A stretch of DNA of 64,000 bases from Strix aluco (lineage: Eukaryota; Chordata; Aves; Strigiformes; Strigidae), in assembly GCF_031877795.1 (NCBI RefSeq), contig NC_133943.1, positions 10,409,001 to 10,473,000 on the forward strand. The letters run 5' to 3'. The number at the start of each line of letters is the position of its first letter. Positions within the stretch are counted from its first letter, which is position 1. Shown here one piece after another: positions 34,401 to 46,200 of the stretch. The notes beneath the pieces are model-generated. The model was not told where the DNA came from. It was given only the letters and a program-made list of their open reading frames with translations, and ran no database searches. The position numbers and the translations under genes are program-made.

Positions 34401-37400
34401 GAACCGCAAGAGGCAGACACTGCGGCTCTGTGAAGACCAGACTGGCAACCCCTATGTGAAAGGTAGATTTACCTGAAAGATATGTTTAGTGGCCTGCTAG
34501 GGAGACTTGAGGGCTGGGTGGGTGGCTTAGCAGTGATGCAGTGGGGACCGTGATGTCCTCTATGGCCCTTCAGAGGTCTCTGATGTCTGGATTATGGGAA
34601 TGTTAAGTTTGTTAATATCAAGGAAATGCAATGGTGAAGTCAGGGCTGAGATAAGCAAGTTTTCTACCAGTCTCCTAACTGCCTTGCCCAATGCATGCTT
34701 GCTTTTCCAGATCTGAACTGGATCAATGTCCGGGATGCTGATGAGGCCTGGAAGCTCCTGAAACTGGGTCGGAAAAATCAGAGTTTTGCTAGCACCCACA
34801 TGAACCAGAACTCCAGTCGCAGGTCTGAAGGGGAAGGGGGGTTGTTTAGGCAAAAATACAATCCTGAGGAGCTTTTAAAGGTTGCATTTCCTTCTTAAAA
34901 TATCTGCATGTTTCTTTACAGTCACAGTGTCTTCTCCATTCGGATTCTGCACTTGCAAAGAGGTGGCAGTGAAATTGTTCCAAAAATCAGCGAGTAAGTT
35001 TCATGCTTTCTAGGATTTGGGGGTGTTGTCTGTGGACTCAACTTTTCTGCCTCTTTTATTGTGGACCTGGGGTATGGGAAGTACCTTAAGGAAGGTTTTG
35101 TTGAAAGTACTTTGAAGGAGTAAATGTTCCCACTCTTAAGTCTTGGAACTGACTGAGGAGTTTGTGAGGAGTACTGCAAAGTACACCTTGAGGTAATTCT
35201 CAGGCTTTCTGAATGAAGGTAAATGTCAGTAACCTTGCCCTTGCAGCAAGGCTGATTTAAGTGCTGCTGATGCCTGTTCCTGGGATGTAGTTATCTGGAA
35301 ACAGGTTGTCTCAGTATCTGGGAAGTGGCTGTCCTGAGGACTGGCAAAGGATCTTTCAACTTGACATCACAAAGCTCATGTTGGTACTACCTTGTGTAAC
35401 CCCTACACTGCGGGTAGGCCTTTCTGCCCAGCAACAGCCCCCACACACCAGAAGAGCTTTCTGTGCCCTTATGGGGAAACTGGGAAGGTGAGCAGGGCAG
35501 GTGATCACAGAGTGTCTGAACTGTAAATCTTGTCAGAACAGGACAAACCTAGTAGCTCATGTGAATATGGCCTGTGTTTTCTTCAGGTTATCACTGTGTG
35601 ACCTGGCGGGGTCAGAGCGCTGCAAAGACCAGAAAAGTGGGGACCGAATGAAAGAAGCAAACAACATCAACACCTCCCTCCACACACTGGGTCGCTGCAT
35701 TGCTGCCCTCCGCCAGAACCAGCAGTCCAGGTGCGCATCCAGAACTCCAGAGGGAGGGTGTGGGGAGGCTGTTTTGCTTTCCCCTGGGCTCACTCTTGTC
35801 TCTCTCTATAGATTGAAGCAGACTGTGGTTCCCTTCCGGGACAGCAAGCTAACCCGCGTGTTCCAGGGTTTCTTCACTGGACGTGGGCGCTCTTGCATGA
35901 TTGTCAACATCAACCAGTGTGCATCTACATATGATGAAACTCTGTATGTAGCCAAGTTCTCAGCCATTGCCAGCCAGGTAAGTAGCACGTGCCAGGATCA
36001 CAGCATGGTCAGGATACATCCTGCTTCTGTGGGAATGGGCCCCTTTCCATCACAAGGCAGGGGGAATGCTTGCAAGTCTTCCCTATGTTTCTCCAGTGGA
36101 TTATTACCTTTACAGTATTTCCAGATTCTGCTAAACTGGAAGGGTTGACAGGTTGTAGATAAGTGCCATGTTTAAAGCCTACTCAACTTCCAGGCTTTGT
36201 TGACTAGTAATGATGGCCCTTTCCCCTTCAGCTTGTTCAGGCACCTCCCACAAAGCTGGGACTTCCATCCATACAATCAATCATCAAAGAGCACAACAGG
36301 CGAACCAGCCAGGGTCTGGAGGCAGACGCAAAGGAAGAAGTGGAATCAGAAGACGATAGTGAGGATGAAGCAGATGTCTCCATGTATGAGAAAGAGGTGG
36401 GTTGTGTTTTGTTTTTATGGATAGAGGGGCAAGAACAGGACTGTTAGCTTTGGCCTGGGAGGTGGGGCTGGAGCTCAGCACTATACCAAGAGATGACAGA
36501 ACCTCAGAAGGATATGGGACTCAGGAAATCTGGAATCCATGAGGAAAATGTTCCACAGTTGGTCTGAATCTGAAGCACATGCTTAATTTGGAAACATTTT
36601 GTCATCTGTGGAATAGGGACAGTAAGAGCTCGGGTGCAGACCTATAATCCCTAGTCTGCAAGGGAAATCTAGAGATCAGAAAACATGCAAAACAGATGGC
36701 TAAGCTGAGGAAAAAGAATGAAACTTCCTAGATACTTAAACTAGGCAGCTGGAATAGCTGAAAGATCAAGATGGAAGTCTTAAACCTACAGAGACTTCAG
36801 TTCTAGTGTGTCAAGGTAGTAAATGCTGGTGCATCCCTGGGCCATGCTGTAGGGAAAGCTGCTCTGGAGATAGCTCCATGTGGAGCTCACTGCTGTTTAA
36901 GCCATCTCACAGGAGAGGAATTAAGAGTAAATTTTGCAACTTCTCTTTCCAAGTGACTAAAGACTCCCAGCCTACAGATATGGGACCACGTAGTTTATTC
37001 TAGGTCTGAAGTCTGTTGTGCAGTGTGGGCAATGGAGTTTGTGTCCTCCAGGACCTGTTGCGTGTAGTGGAAGCTGCACGAGAACTGCTGGTGCGAGAGC
37101 GGCAGGAGAAGCTGCAACTCGAAATGCGTCTCCGTGAGGAGATCTGCAATGAGATGCTGGAGCACATGCAACAGAAGGAGCAATGGTGCAGGTACAGCTT
37201 ATGGTGATCTCCCTCCCTTTGTTCAGGGTGAGCTGCAGTACCAAGAACTGCCAGACCCTGACATGTAGTTTGCTCTCTTTGTAGCCAACATGTGGATGCT
37301 CAGAAGGAGCTGCTGGAGGAACTGTATGAGGATAAACTGAATAACCTGAAGGAGTCACTGACTGACTATTACCAGGAGGAGATCCAGGTTTGTTCAGGGC

Positions 37401-39950
37401 AATGAAATGACATCAGGAAAGTGGCAGTGGGTTGGGGAGGGACTTGGGGTACTTGAGTCTGGGAAGGTGACTTATGCAAACTGAAAGATTTTGTTTTTTG
37501 TGGTATCTTTTTGTGATATTTGATAGCTTGATCCACAATTTTTGCTTTTTGTCTACTGCTTTATGTAGTTTACTAGGCTTTTTAATTTTCAGCCCTTAAT
37601 CTGGAAGTTAATGTTGCAACCATTCTGATGACTCTATTTGTGCAACATGATTCTCTCCCCCCCTTACACTTTTAGCTAGTGGCTTGCTTTGCACTCCTCA
37701 GATTAACACAAGTTCTGTGAATTTCTCTTCTTACACTTAGTTGTGATGATGGGCTTGGACCTGTCTATATTTTTCATGCTATGGCATTTGAGTGGCCTCT
37801 GGGATTCGCTGCAGACCTCTCTGAAGATGCCAACTCTCAAAATCCCTTGTCTTTAGAGAGTGTAAAAAAGGTGGTTTAGGCTCCCAGGAAATGGGTTCAC
37901 TGTTTTCACTTAAAGGACATTAAAGGCTGGGTCCAATGTGTGAAGTGTGTGATTGAGAAAGTCTCCTGGAAGAAAGACATTGAAAGCTTCAGAAAAGCTG
38001 TGTTAAGAAAATCCTGTTGAATATTTGAACAAACTTGCTTTCAAAGGAGCGTGATGAGAAGATTGAGGAGCTCCAAGCTGCTCTGCAGGAGGCAAAACAA
38101 AAATTGGAGAGCCTGGATACTATGCAAAAGGAGTCAGGGCAAAGCTTGCGTCGATCAAAGCGAGTGGCTACCTCATGCGCTCTGCAGCAGGAGCTGGTAG
38201 ATACTAAAGCCAAACTGGAGCAATGTCAAATGGAGTTAAATACTGCAACAGCAGGTAAGGCAGTGATGCTGCACTGGTTCTGGACTACGCCCAAGCAATT
38301 GTAGAGGGTTAGAGGTACTTTTTCCAGTAGGGTATGCTGGATTCAGAGATCCTGAAACCAGTATTCTAAGTTGCAGATAATAGGGATAATGTGCTGGATG
38401 GGACAGGGTTTCACTTCATTTTTACATGAAAATGGACTTTAGGGCAGGATCATCTCCCTGTTCAAATTATAAAGTCGCTTTGCGTAACTGAAAGGGAGAA
38501 GCCTGGAATGTTTGTGCATGTCTGCACAAACTCAAAGCTTTTCTCAGCTTGCCTGTGGCAGCTTGTCTCAAAGGAAGTCCTGACTTCAGAAAAACTGAAA
38601 GCTTAATGTACCATTGTTCACTACTTTGTCTGTTCCTAGAGCTGCGCAAGTACCAGAAATTACTGGAGCCACCTCCCTCCACCAAACCCATTACTGTGGA
38701 TGTAGACAAGAAGCTGGAAGATGGACAGAAGGTAACTCCATTTCTGTGTTAGAGGGCAAGGTGGATGCCAGTTTAAACAGTGTTTGGAGCTGCTGTTTCC
38801 AAGTTTTCAAACAAATGGTTGAAGTTGAAATGGGTCTGTTTAAAACAAACCCTTACTTAGATATGCGGAAAGCTGTGGTATCTGTAATCCCAGCATACCT
38901 CGCTCAGATGGGATCCTCCCTCAGGATTGCATATCTGAATGACCTTGGAGTGGCTTTGTTTGCAGAGCAATGCCAAAGGTAGCTGTTGTACTAAATCTCT
39001 TTCTCCTGTAGAATGTCAGATTGCTGCGTTCAGAATTACAAAAGCTTGGGGAGTCTCTTCAGTCTGCAGAGAGGGCGTGCTGCCACAGTACCAGCGCAGG
39101 GAAACTTCGAGAAGCCCTCTGTATGTGTGATGACATTCTGGCTCGACAGGTAATGTGTCTGTTTTGTTGTGGGTTGCACTGGGGGATTTAGTCTATGCGC
39201 TTTGCCAGTCAGCAGAATAACCTAGGTTCTTGCAGCTGCAGATAAAAATGACTTATTCTTTAGACAAATACTGTCTATTACATTAAGGGAGCTATATTGC
39301 TAATTTTTCAATGGTTGAGTCGGACTGCATATTTAACTCTCCAAAGGAGAACCAAATTGTCCCTGTTCAGTTAACTGACAGCCTGCACTTAAAGTAGGAG
39401 AATTTGAGTTCTCCTTTCCTTATCCACTTCACTCTATCACAGTTGCTATGGCAGCACATTTGCAGCAGGATGGATTTAGCTTTTTCCTAGCCTTACTGTT
39501 CCTATTTTGTTATTGAACTGCTACACTGTTGACAGTAGAAGCCTTTATGCATGGCCTTATTTAGCAATATCAGCTAGCGAATTTTGGCAAAGGCAATTTA
39601 TCCTCTTCAGTTCATAGTAACCAGGGAGTTAGGCAGCTTGCTGTATCTTTACATATATATTGCCTTCCCTTTCTCAGGACCAAACACTGGCAGAACTGCA
39701 GAACAACATGATGCTGGTAAAACTAGACCTGCGGAAGAAAGCAGCTTGTATTGCTGAACAGTACCACACTGTACAGAAGCTCCAGGCTCCCCCAACATCT
39801 ACCTTAAAGAAACGGTTCTGTGCCAACAGGGAAAACCTACAACCCAACCAACCTCCTGGTAAAAAGCCCTTCCTGCACAACCTTCTGTCACGTTCAGCCA
39901 CCCGTCCTGTTGCTGGCAGAGGGTGGCAACTTCGTTCAGTTGCTCTATGA
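31461..39950 (+). CDS. KIF20A: Kinesin-6 motor KIF20A (MKLP2, Rabkinesin-6)
   Basis: There are 18 coding exons: 31461-31619, 32099-32188, 32310-32429, 32895-33033, 33124-33311, 33399-33543, 34262-34462, 34711-34822, 34922-34993, 35587-35730, 35812-35977, 36232-36396, 37052-37191, 37285-37387, 38047-38254, 38640-38731, 39012-39149, 39678-39950. They total 2655 nt, or 884 residues (human 890). The motor domain spans about 60-510, with P-loop GITNSGKTH at 158-166, switch I NQNSSRSHS at 379-387 and switch II DLAGSE at 414-419. A long insertion between P-loop and switch I (FDSGIAGLSSSSQL) is typical of kinesin-6. A coiled-coil stalk follows at about 555-800. KIF20A moves the chromosomal passenger complex to the anaphase midzone and acts in cytokinesis. 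Introns of 0.3-0.7 kb (31620-32098, 33544-34261, 34994-35586, 36397-37051, 37388-38046, 39150-39677) hold nothing I recognise. The C-terminus reads TRPVAGRGWQLRSVAL and differs from the human tail. Confidence 0.97.
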
Positions 39951-40299
39951 CTTTTCACAAAGAGATCCCTGCCCCACTATTACTGGAACAGGTGGCAAAT
40001 TCAATATAATAGCATCTATTTTTCTTTGTGTGCTTGTTTATTATTGTAGCTGCTTGAGAGCTTATGTAAACATTTTTGGATATGTATGGTTAAACTTTTA
40101 ATCGATACCAAAGTGGACAAAATGACCTTTTGTAATTTAAACACTACAACGAGGAAAGTCTAAATACAAAATGTGGATAATCAAAGTTGTTTAACAAAAG
40201 GACAAGTTAAAAGTGAGTTCTCATCTTCAACTACGTTGGCACATAACTCACAAATAAGTTCACAAGATCCTCCTTAAAAGATATTTTCCCTTCCTTGAA
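39951..40299. terminator. Tail-to-tail 3' ends of KIF20A (+) and SFXN1 (-)
   Basis: The stop codons are only 349 bp apart. For KIF20A, the best nearby hexamer is the variant AATATA at 40003-40008, followed by GT-rich TTTGTGTGCTTGTTT from 40025; AATACA at 40163-40168 is a second choice. For SFXN1, AATAAA reads on the - strand at 40037-40042. Both cleavage sites would fall near 40015-40030, so the two mRNAs would meet or overlap by a few bases. Which signals are used is inferred. Confidence 0.6.
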
Positions 40300-43200
40300 T
40301 TATAATCCTTTATTAAAGTATACACGTTCTAGGTCAGGGCTGTTCTCTCGGATCTTGGCTTGCAATTCTGGCTCCAAGCGTGTTACAGACATAGAACTAA
40401 GCAAAAGAAACAGTAAAATGGTTATATATAACAAGCACTTGAATGTAAAATAAGATGGACAATGCATCTGGTTAAACTTCCTGCATTGTGAAAAGAGTTT
40501 TCAGATCTTTTTCTAACTTCTTATGAAGGACTCATACTCACAGACCAAGGGCAACTTAATCCCTGCTTAAAAGGCAACAAGGTAGTCTGTAGAGTCAAGA
40601 AATGGCTGTTGCTACTACCAGGAGGGTAGGAATCTACTTAGTTGCTTGAGGTTGTTGCTGGCAACAGAAACCTAACTTCCTAAAGTTGTTTTTATTAAAT
40701 ATAATGTATTTGCATATTTAACTTACTGCCTGATTTTATTCAATTGAATAAAAGGTTTATTTTTGAGAGTCATCTCACAGTAAAGTGAATTAAACTGCCA
40801 GGTCACTTAAACAGCTGCAATTTCTTAAATACAGTTTAAGGTCTAATCTTCCTGTGAAATGGAAAGCCCTGGTTAAAATCAAGAACTGTACCACACTTGC
40901 TATGCTAGTTTGTTAAGCCATCTCCAAGTAGCCTAGTGACACTTATTTATCACAATTCTCTACTCCATGCCAGGCAGGGAAACAGATGGTGTCAGACTGC
41001 TGCTTTATACTCAGTTGCATCAGATGAGAATTAGGTATTGTTTTCTGGAAGTCAAAAGCTACTTTAGTTGCTCAATATTTTAATGGATTCAGCTCCAGCT
41101 TGCATCCTTTAAGCTACCTGTGGCAGCTTGTCAAGTTTAGACAACCAGTAATAATATAAGAGGGACAGCCCAGTTGAATTTAAGACCCTGTTCATACTGC
41201 AAATTGAGCTAACTTTGTTTGTAGGTAACCTATCCAGGTTTCATTATGATTTCAGCTATAATAAATATTGTTTCTAAGACAGTTTTCAGTACTGAGCTAT
41301 TCGTGTATTGATGAAGAATTATTTCTGGAAGAATATTAATCAAATTACAAATAAGCACATATAGTCAAGTGCTGTTCTGTATAACCAGAGGAGTTTCCAG
41401 CTGAAAATAAAATGGGCTCTGACTGTATTTAATGAAGCCATAATCTTACCGGACATGAATGTATTGTTTGGACTACATGAGCCTTTTTTATGAATCATTC
41501 CAGTGATTCTTAACTGTATTATCAAGCTCAAACTTCTCAGCTTGAAATAGCATTGTTAAACTACTCACCCAAACCTCTTGTTCACTATCCCTATGTAGCT
41601 GCATCTCAAGCTGCTAGAGTTTGTAAACAAATGAGCCCAATTCAACTATTCGATATTACTGATGAGTAACATAGTTATTACTTCTCTGAATATTCTCATG
41701 TTTATCACATTTGTTATATGGGAATTAAGACTATGCTCTAGGAGGCAATGACCACTTGTTTCTGTCTTTTTGCAGTACCTTGCATGCATCTTGGGAATGT
41801 AACATTAAAGTAAGAATAATGTAACAGGAATACGTACCTTTTTTGAGGAAACAGTGCACAACACAAGGGTGTTGCAAACACGAGACTAGAGGAGACAAAA
41901 ATGGGTTTACAATATTTAGGGTGCTAAAAGACAATCTGAAACCCTTATGCATGGTCTTCTAGGCAGAAAGCTTTTTTTTTGTATACAGTGAGGTAAAGTT
42001 CTATAAAGTGCTATGTAACCTTTATTTCTCACTGCCCTATAACTTATGAAATCATTTAACCTACTATGTACTAAATGCATCAATACCATGCTTGCAAATG
42101 TGTATAAAGTTATCATTTGATGTCCTTTCAGTGTTTTGCATTGGTGTGCATGACAACATAAAGTGCCAGACAACAGCAAAAGAAACTCCCTTAACCAAAT
42201 GTTTCAATAATCCAACCTACAGGATGAGATTACTATTACTCTTTATGGAGGTAGTAGCCAAAGCATCTTTTCTAATCTAGCTGCTACATGCCTTTTTTGC
42301 CACTCCCCTTCTTTCTCCCTCTGCTTTTCTTGGCAGCTTCTTCATTACTAACGGCTTTTCTTTTTAATATGGTATTATCAGTTACAGATGGGAAAGTGAA
42401 ATAACTGTTGTAGACTCATTAACTCTCTCAACTTTTTTTCTTTAAACAAAGTGCAAATATTGCTACTTCCTCCAAAAAAACCCTACAAGTATCTCTTAAA
42501 ATAGCAGGCACAACCTAAAGAAAATCACTTACCAGAATCCAACTAATCCAACTTGAATGGGAGCACTCATCCAAGGAAATCTCTGTTAAAAATAAACCAC
42601 ACACAATAAGTATGGTATCTTTTCTCCCCCGCTTCCCACTTTCCTGGAGTTCTTGTATTGTAAGAGACAGATTGTACATAAAAGGGTCTTGGACACAATG
42701 AAGGCAAAACAATTACCTGCATACTTTAAACTGAGTTCCAATTTGAGAGCCCAATCCCTTTGAAAAGTAGCAAGAAAATTCCCAGTGATATCAATGTACA
42801 CTCATCCTGAGTGAGCGTCCCTTAAACTACAATAGGTGGTTGCCTCTTTTACTTATGACCTGATCTTGAATACGTGGGCTATTTCTTTGGGCAAGCTACA
42901 GCACCACAGCCACAGCCTGGAGCGGTGCTGCAGGTGCAAGGCCCGCACACCTCCTAAGGGCACAGTGAATTTTGCCCAGGCATCCCTAAGAAGAGAGGCT
43001 AGGTCTGGTTACAGTTCTTATCTCTTTGGTGACATCAAGTAGTTTTAACTTGTAACTGGAGATTTACTTTCTGAGCAACAGCAACTGCAGCCACCAACCA
43101 TAAATAAGGGAGGTGTCAAGGAAAAATGCCTTTTCTCCTGTCTTATGATTCGCTTTGATGTGTATGAACTTGCCCCTGTAGCACAGTCTGCTGCTACACG

Positions 43201-46200
43201 CCAGTTCTGCAAGAGTTCACCTTATATTAAAGGAAAAAAGGGTAGAAGGATTGGGGTGAAAAAGCAACACATAATCTATGGATGCATTTTTAGCATATTC
43301 CTCACTCCTGTAACTTTTGCAGAACGTATTTCAAGAAATATGATAGTTTTCTTGTAGGCCTTTAAATGGTTTAGGAATCCACTCCCCCCATGTTAGAATT
43401 TTAGTTGAAATTAATTACTAATGAACTAAAACCAGAGCTGTTTAAACAACACTGCTGCAATAGCCTTCTGTTGATACAATAAAATCAGTGTCTCCAGTAA
43501 GTAGGACATACACAACTGCTATGATAACAGGAAGTTGATTTTAAAAACCAGCTGAGTTAAAAACCATGTTACAGTGGATGATGTTTTCAACAACGATGAT
43601 GATTCTTTCTGCAAGAAGCATTTCTTAAGATGTAGAAGTGACAGGAGAAGCGGGTGAACAAAAGATGGGCATTATTTGACAGTAGAAATAGAAAAAAGAA
43701 GTTCAGAAAGCTCTGTAGGACAAAGCTTGGTGCTAAGGAAGGTCACAGCAGCATAAGAGGCATGGAAAACAAGCCTGTGTGGATTAAACTCTCCAGAGCC
43801 CAAGGAAGAAGAAATGTAGAAGATTGCCTTTTCCACCCCCCCCACCCCCCCCACCCCCCCCGGAGTCAATCCATAATCCGGAAGTGAGTGCAGGAAGAAC
43901 TGTGCAATTCAGCAATAATCTGCAACAACAGATAACAAATGGAAAAAGACAGCAACAGGGAGAAGGAGAAAGAGTGAATGCAGCAGTGCTCTGCTGTGCT
44001 GGCATCCCACTAAACACACCTTCATTTGACTCTCAGCTGAGATAAATTCACTCAAAATGCTTTACATTTTATACTTTGGGAGAGTTCATGACAAGTGATG
44101 GTGTGACTGACAGTGCAAGGGATGGAGGACTGTGGCATTGGTAAATATTACACATATTTGGGAACACAAACACTACTGCAAATTACTTCAGTCTCTGAGG
44201 AGAATTAAGGGAGAGGGATGCTATGCATTGCAGTGTGAGGGAGGGACTTGAGATACATAACAGAAAAGCCTCAAATATGATTTTATAATTGAAAAGACTT
44301 GTAAGGTATCATGAGAGTAACAGATGATTGAATGCCTTTAGCAGAGTTGGTCATTAATCTGAGAAGTGTCTACTAGTACAGACAATATAAACAACATCCA
44401 TTTCATGTGGCAGAACATTTTTTGCCAAGGCACTTGATCTGAGTTGCAGCCTTTATTTTTCAAGAATGTTACCAGGCTGCACTAATCAAGAAGGATGGTG
44501 AGGTAAAACTAACACTGGGAGGTCAATATTAAGAATTGGAGTTGTCCAGGGAACAGTGTAAAACAATAAAGCAAAACTCAAATGTAGGCTGTACATCCCT
44601 ACAAAAAGATAAAATGGAGAAGTACAAGACACCAGAAGAATTTGCTGTGTTAGAGAATTATCATTTAACTCCGGAAGAAGACAGTTCCCCATGAATTAGG
44701 TTTTAATTTCCAGATGTCTTTATGGCATCTGCAGTGGTTAGTGCAAACAGAGAAAATGGAGAAATGATAATTAAGCAAACAAAAGCTGTAAGGAGAATCA
44801 GCTTTTTTCTAACTGCTTCCTTCCATTGTTGGATCTAAGAAATCTGTCAGCTTTCCCAGGCTAGTTACGCCTGCTTTTTAAAAAAAAAAAAATAAATGAA
44901 ATGACAGTTAAATTAGGAATGCATGGAGGACTCTAAGGCATAAGACATTCAAGAATGATGCTTAAAAAAAAAAGGTTTTCTGTTGTAGTTTTGTGACCAT
45001 TTTGAATTCATATTTTAGTTGCAGACTAAGAGACCTCAAGGAGCTTGTTTTAAAGATATATGAGGAAGTTTCTGGAATCAACTTGATTGTATGCAGAACA
45101 GGAGAGAAACAGTAGCTGAAGCTGTAAGAGTAGTAATATAAATTAAAACGTCAGTGTCGATTGGAACTTTCAGAAGTTTCTATGGAGATAAAAACCAATT
45201 TCTTTCCTTAGGAGAAAGGTTACAGGTAACTAAAATCTATAAATGCTGTGCCTCAGAGCAAGGTTGTTTATGGATTCTCCTGCTGCAGCAGATAAAATAA
45301 CTTGGTTCTGCACAGAACTAGTCAAGTGTATGTCAGCAGGGATAATGAACATAGACATTATACGGCCTAATCAAGAACTACTACACTGCAGAATCACATA
45401 AAAGGCAGCCAAAGCCACCGCTGAAATCTATAGCAAAAGCATATATATATATATATACACAAAAAATATGTTTTCGAGTCAAGAAATAATTAGATTTTTT
45501 TGAAGTAGTAATATGTGCTTGTGTTCTAAAAACGTTCTTCAGTCATTTTCTAGCAATAACTTTTGGGAATATTGTTAATTCATACTCACGTTACCATCAA
45601 AATTGTCCCTGTGCAAAACAGTGTTGGAATATGGGGGATGAATAGTGCTACATAACCTACATCTTATTTCAAATACCAGAGGATGATAGCCTGCTATCAC
45701 TGAGACCAGCATCCCAGAAGCATTTCTTTCTCTCTCTCTTATTGCAGAACATAATTCTATTTTCTGCATTATTTCACAACCATCTGCCTATTTTCTGGCC
45801 TTGTGTGTGGCTTAATAGGCTTTGGCAAGCATACAAGAATTATTTTCAAGAGTGATGATGTGCAAAGCAGAGGCTAAGAATAATGAGTTAGTAAAGCATT
45901 GCGTGGATGGTGTTGGAGTACTGCAAATGGGATGGTGCTTCTGAAACCTCAAGAGGACATGCAGAAGCTGCGTGTTAAAAATGCAGCTCATTCCTTAATG
46001 GTTTTAATACTAATCTCTACCAAGTGTTACCACTGACTACCTGCAGAGCAGTGTTTCACCTGAACTCACAGTCTTTGAGGCTGAGGGGGAGGAACAGGTG
46101 AGCATAAACGGTCATGATGGTACCAAAGACCACTGAGTAGTCACCGAAGAAATCGCTCATTTTTGCTGATCTGAAAAATTCACAACACCCTTATATTGAT

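Noticed and set aside
36550-36640. MIR-like words (TCATCTGTGGAATAGGGACA) in a KIF20A intron
   Set aside because: Only about 35 bases fit and the flanks do not follow the SINE order, so it may be chance.
42586-42801. Open frame on the - strand next to an SFXN1 exon ([13 protein letters not shown])
   Set aside because: It overlaps the intron side of the 42533-42582 acceptor, has no family match and no supporting splice sites at both ends.
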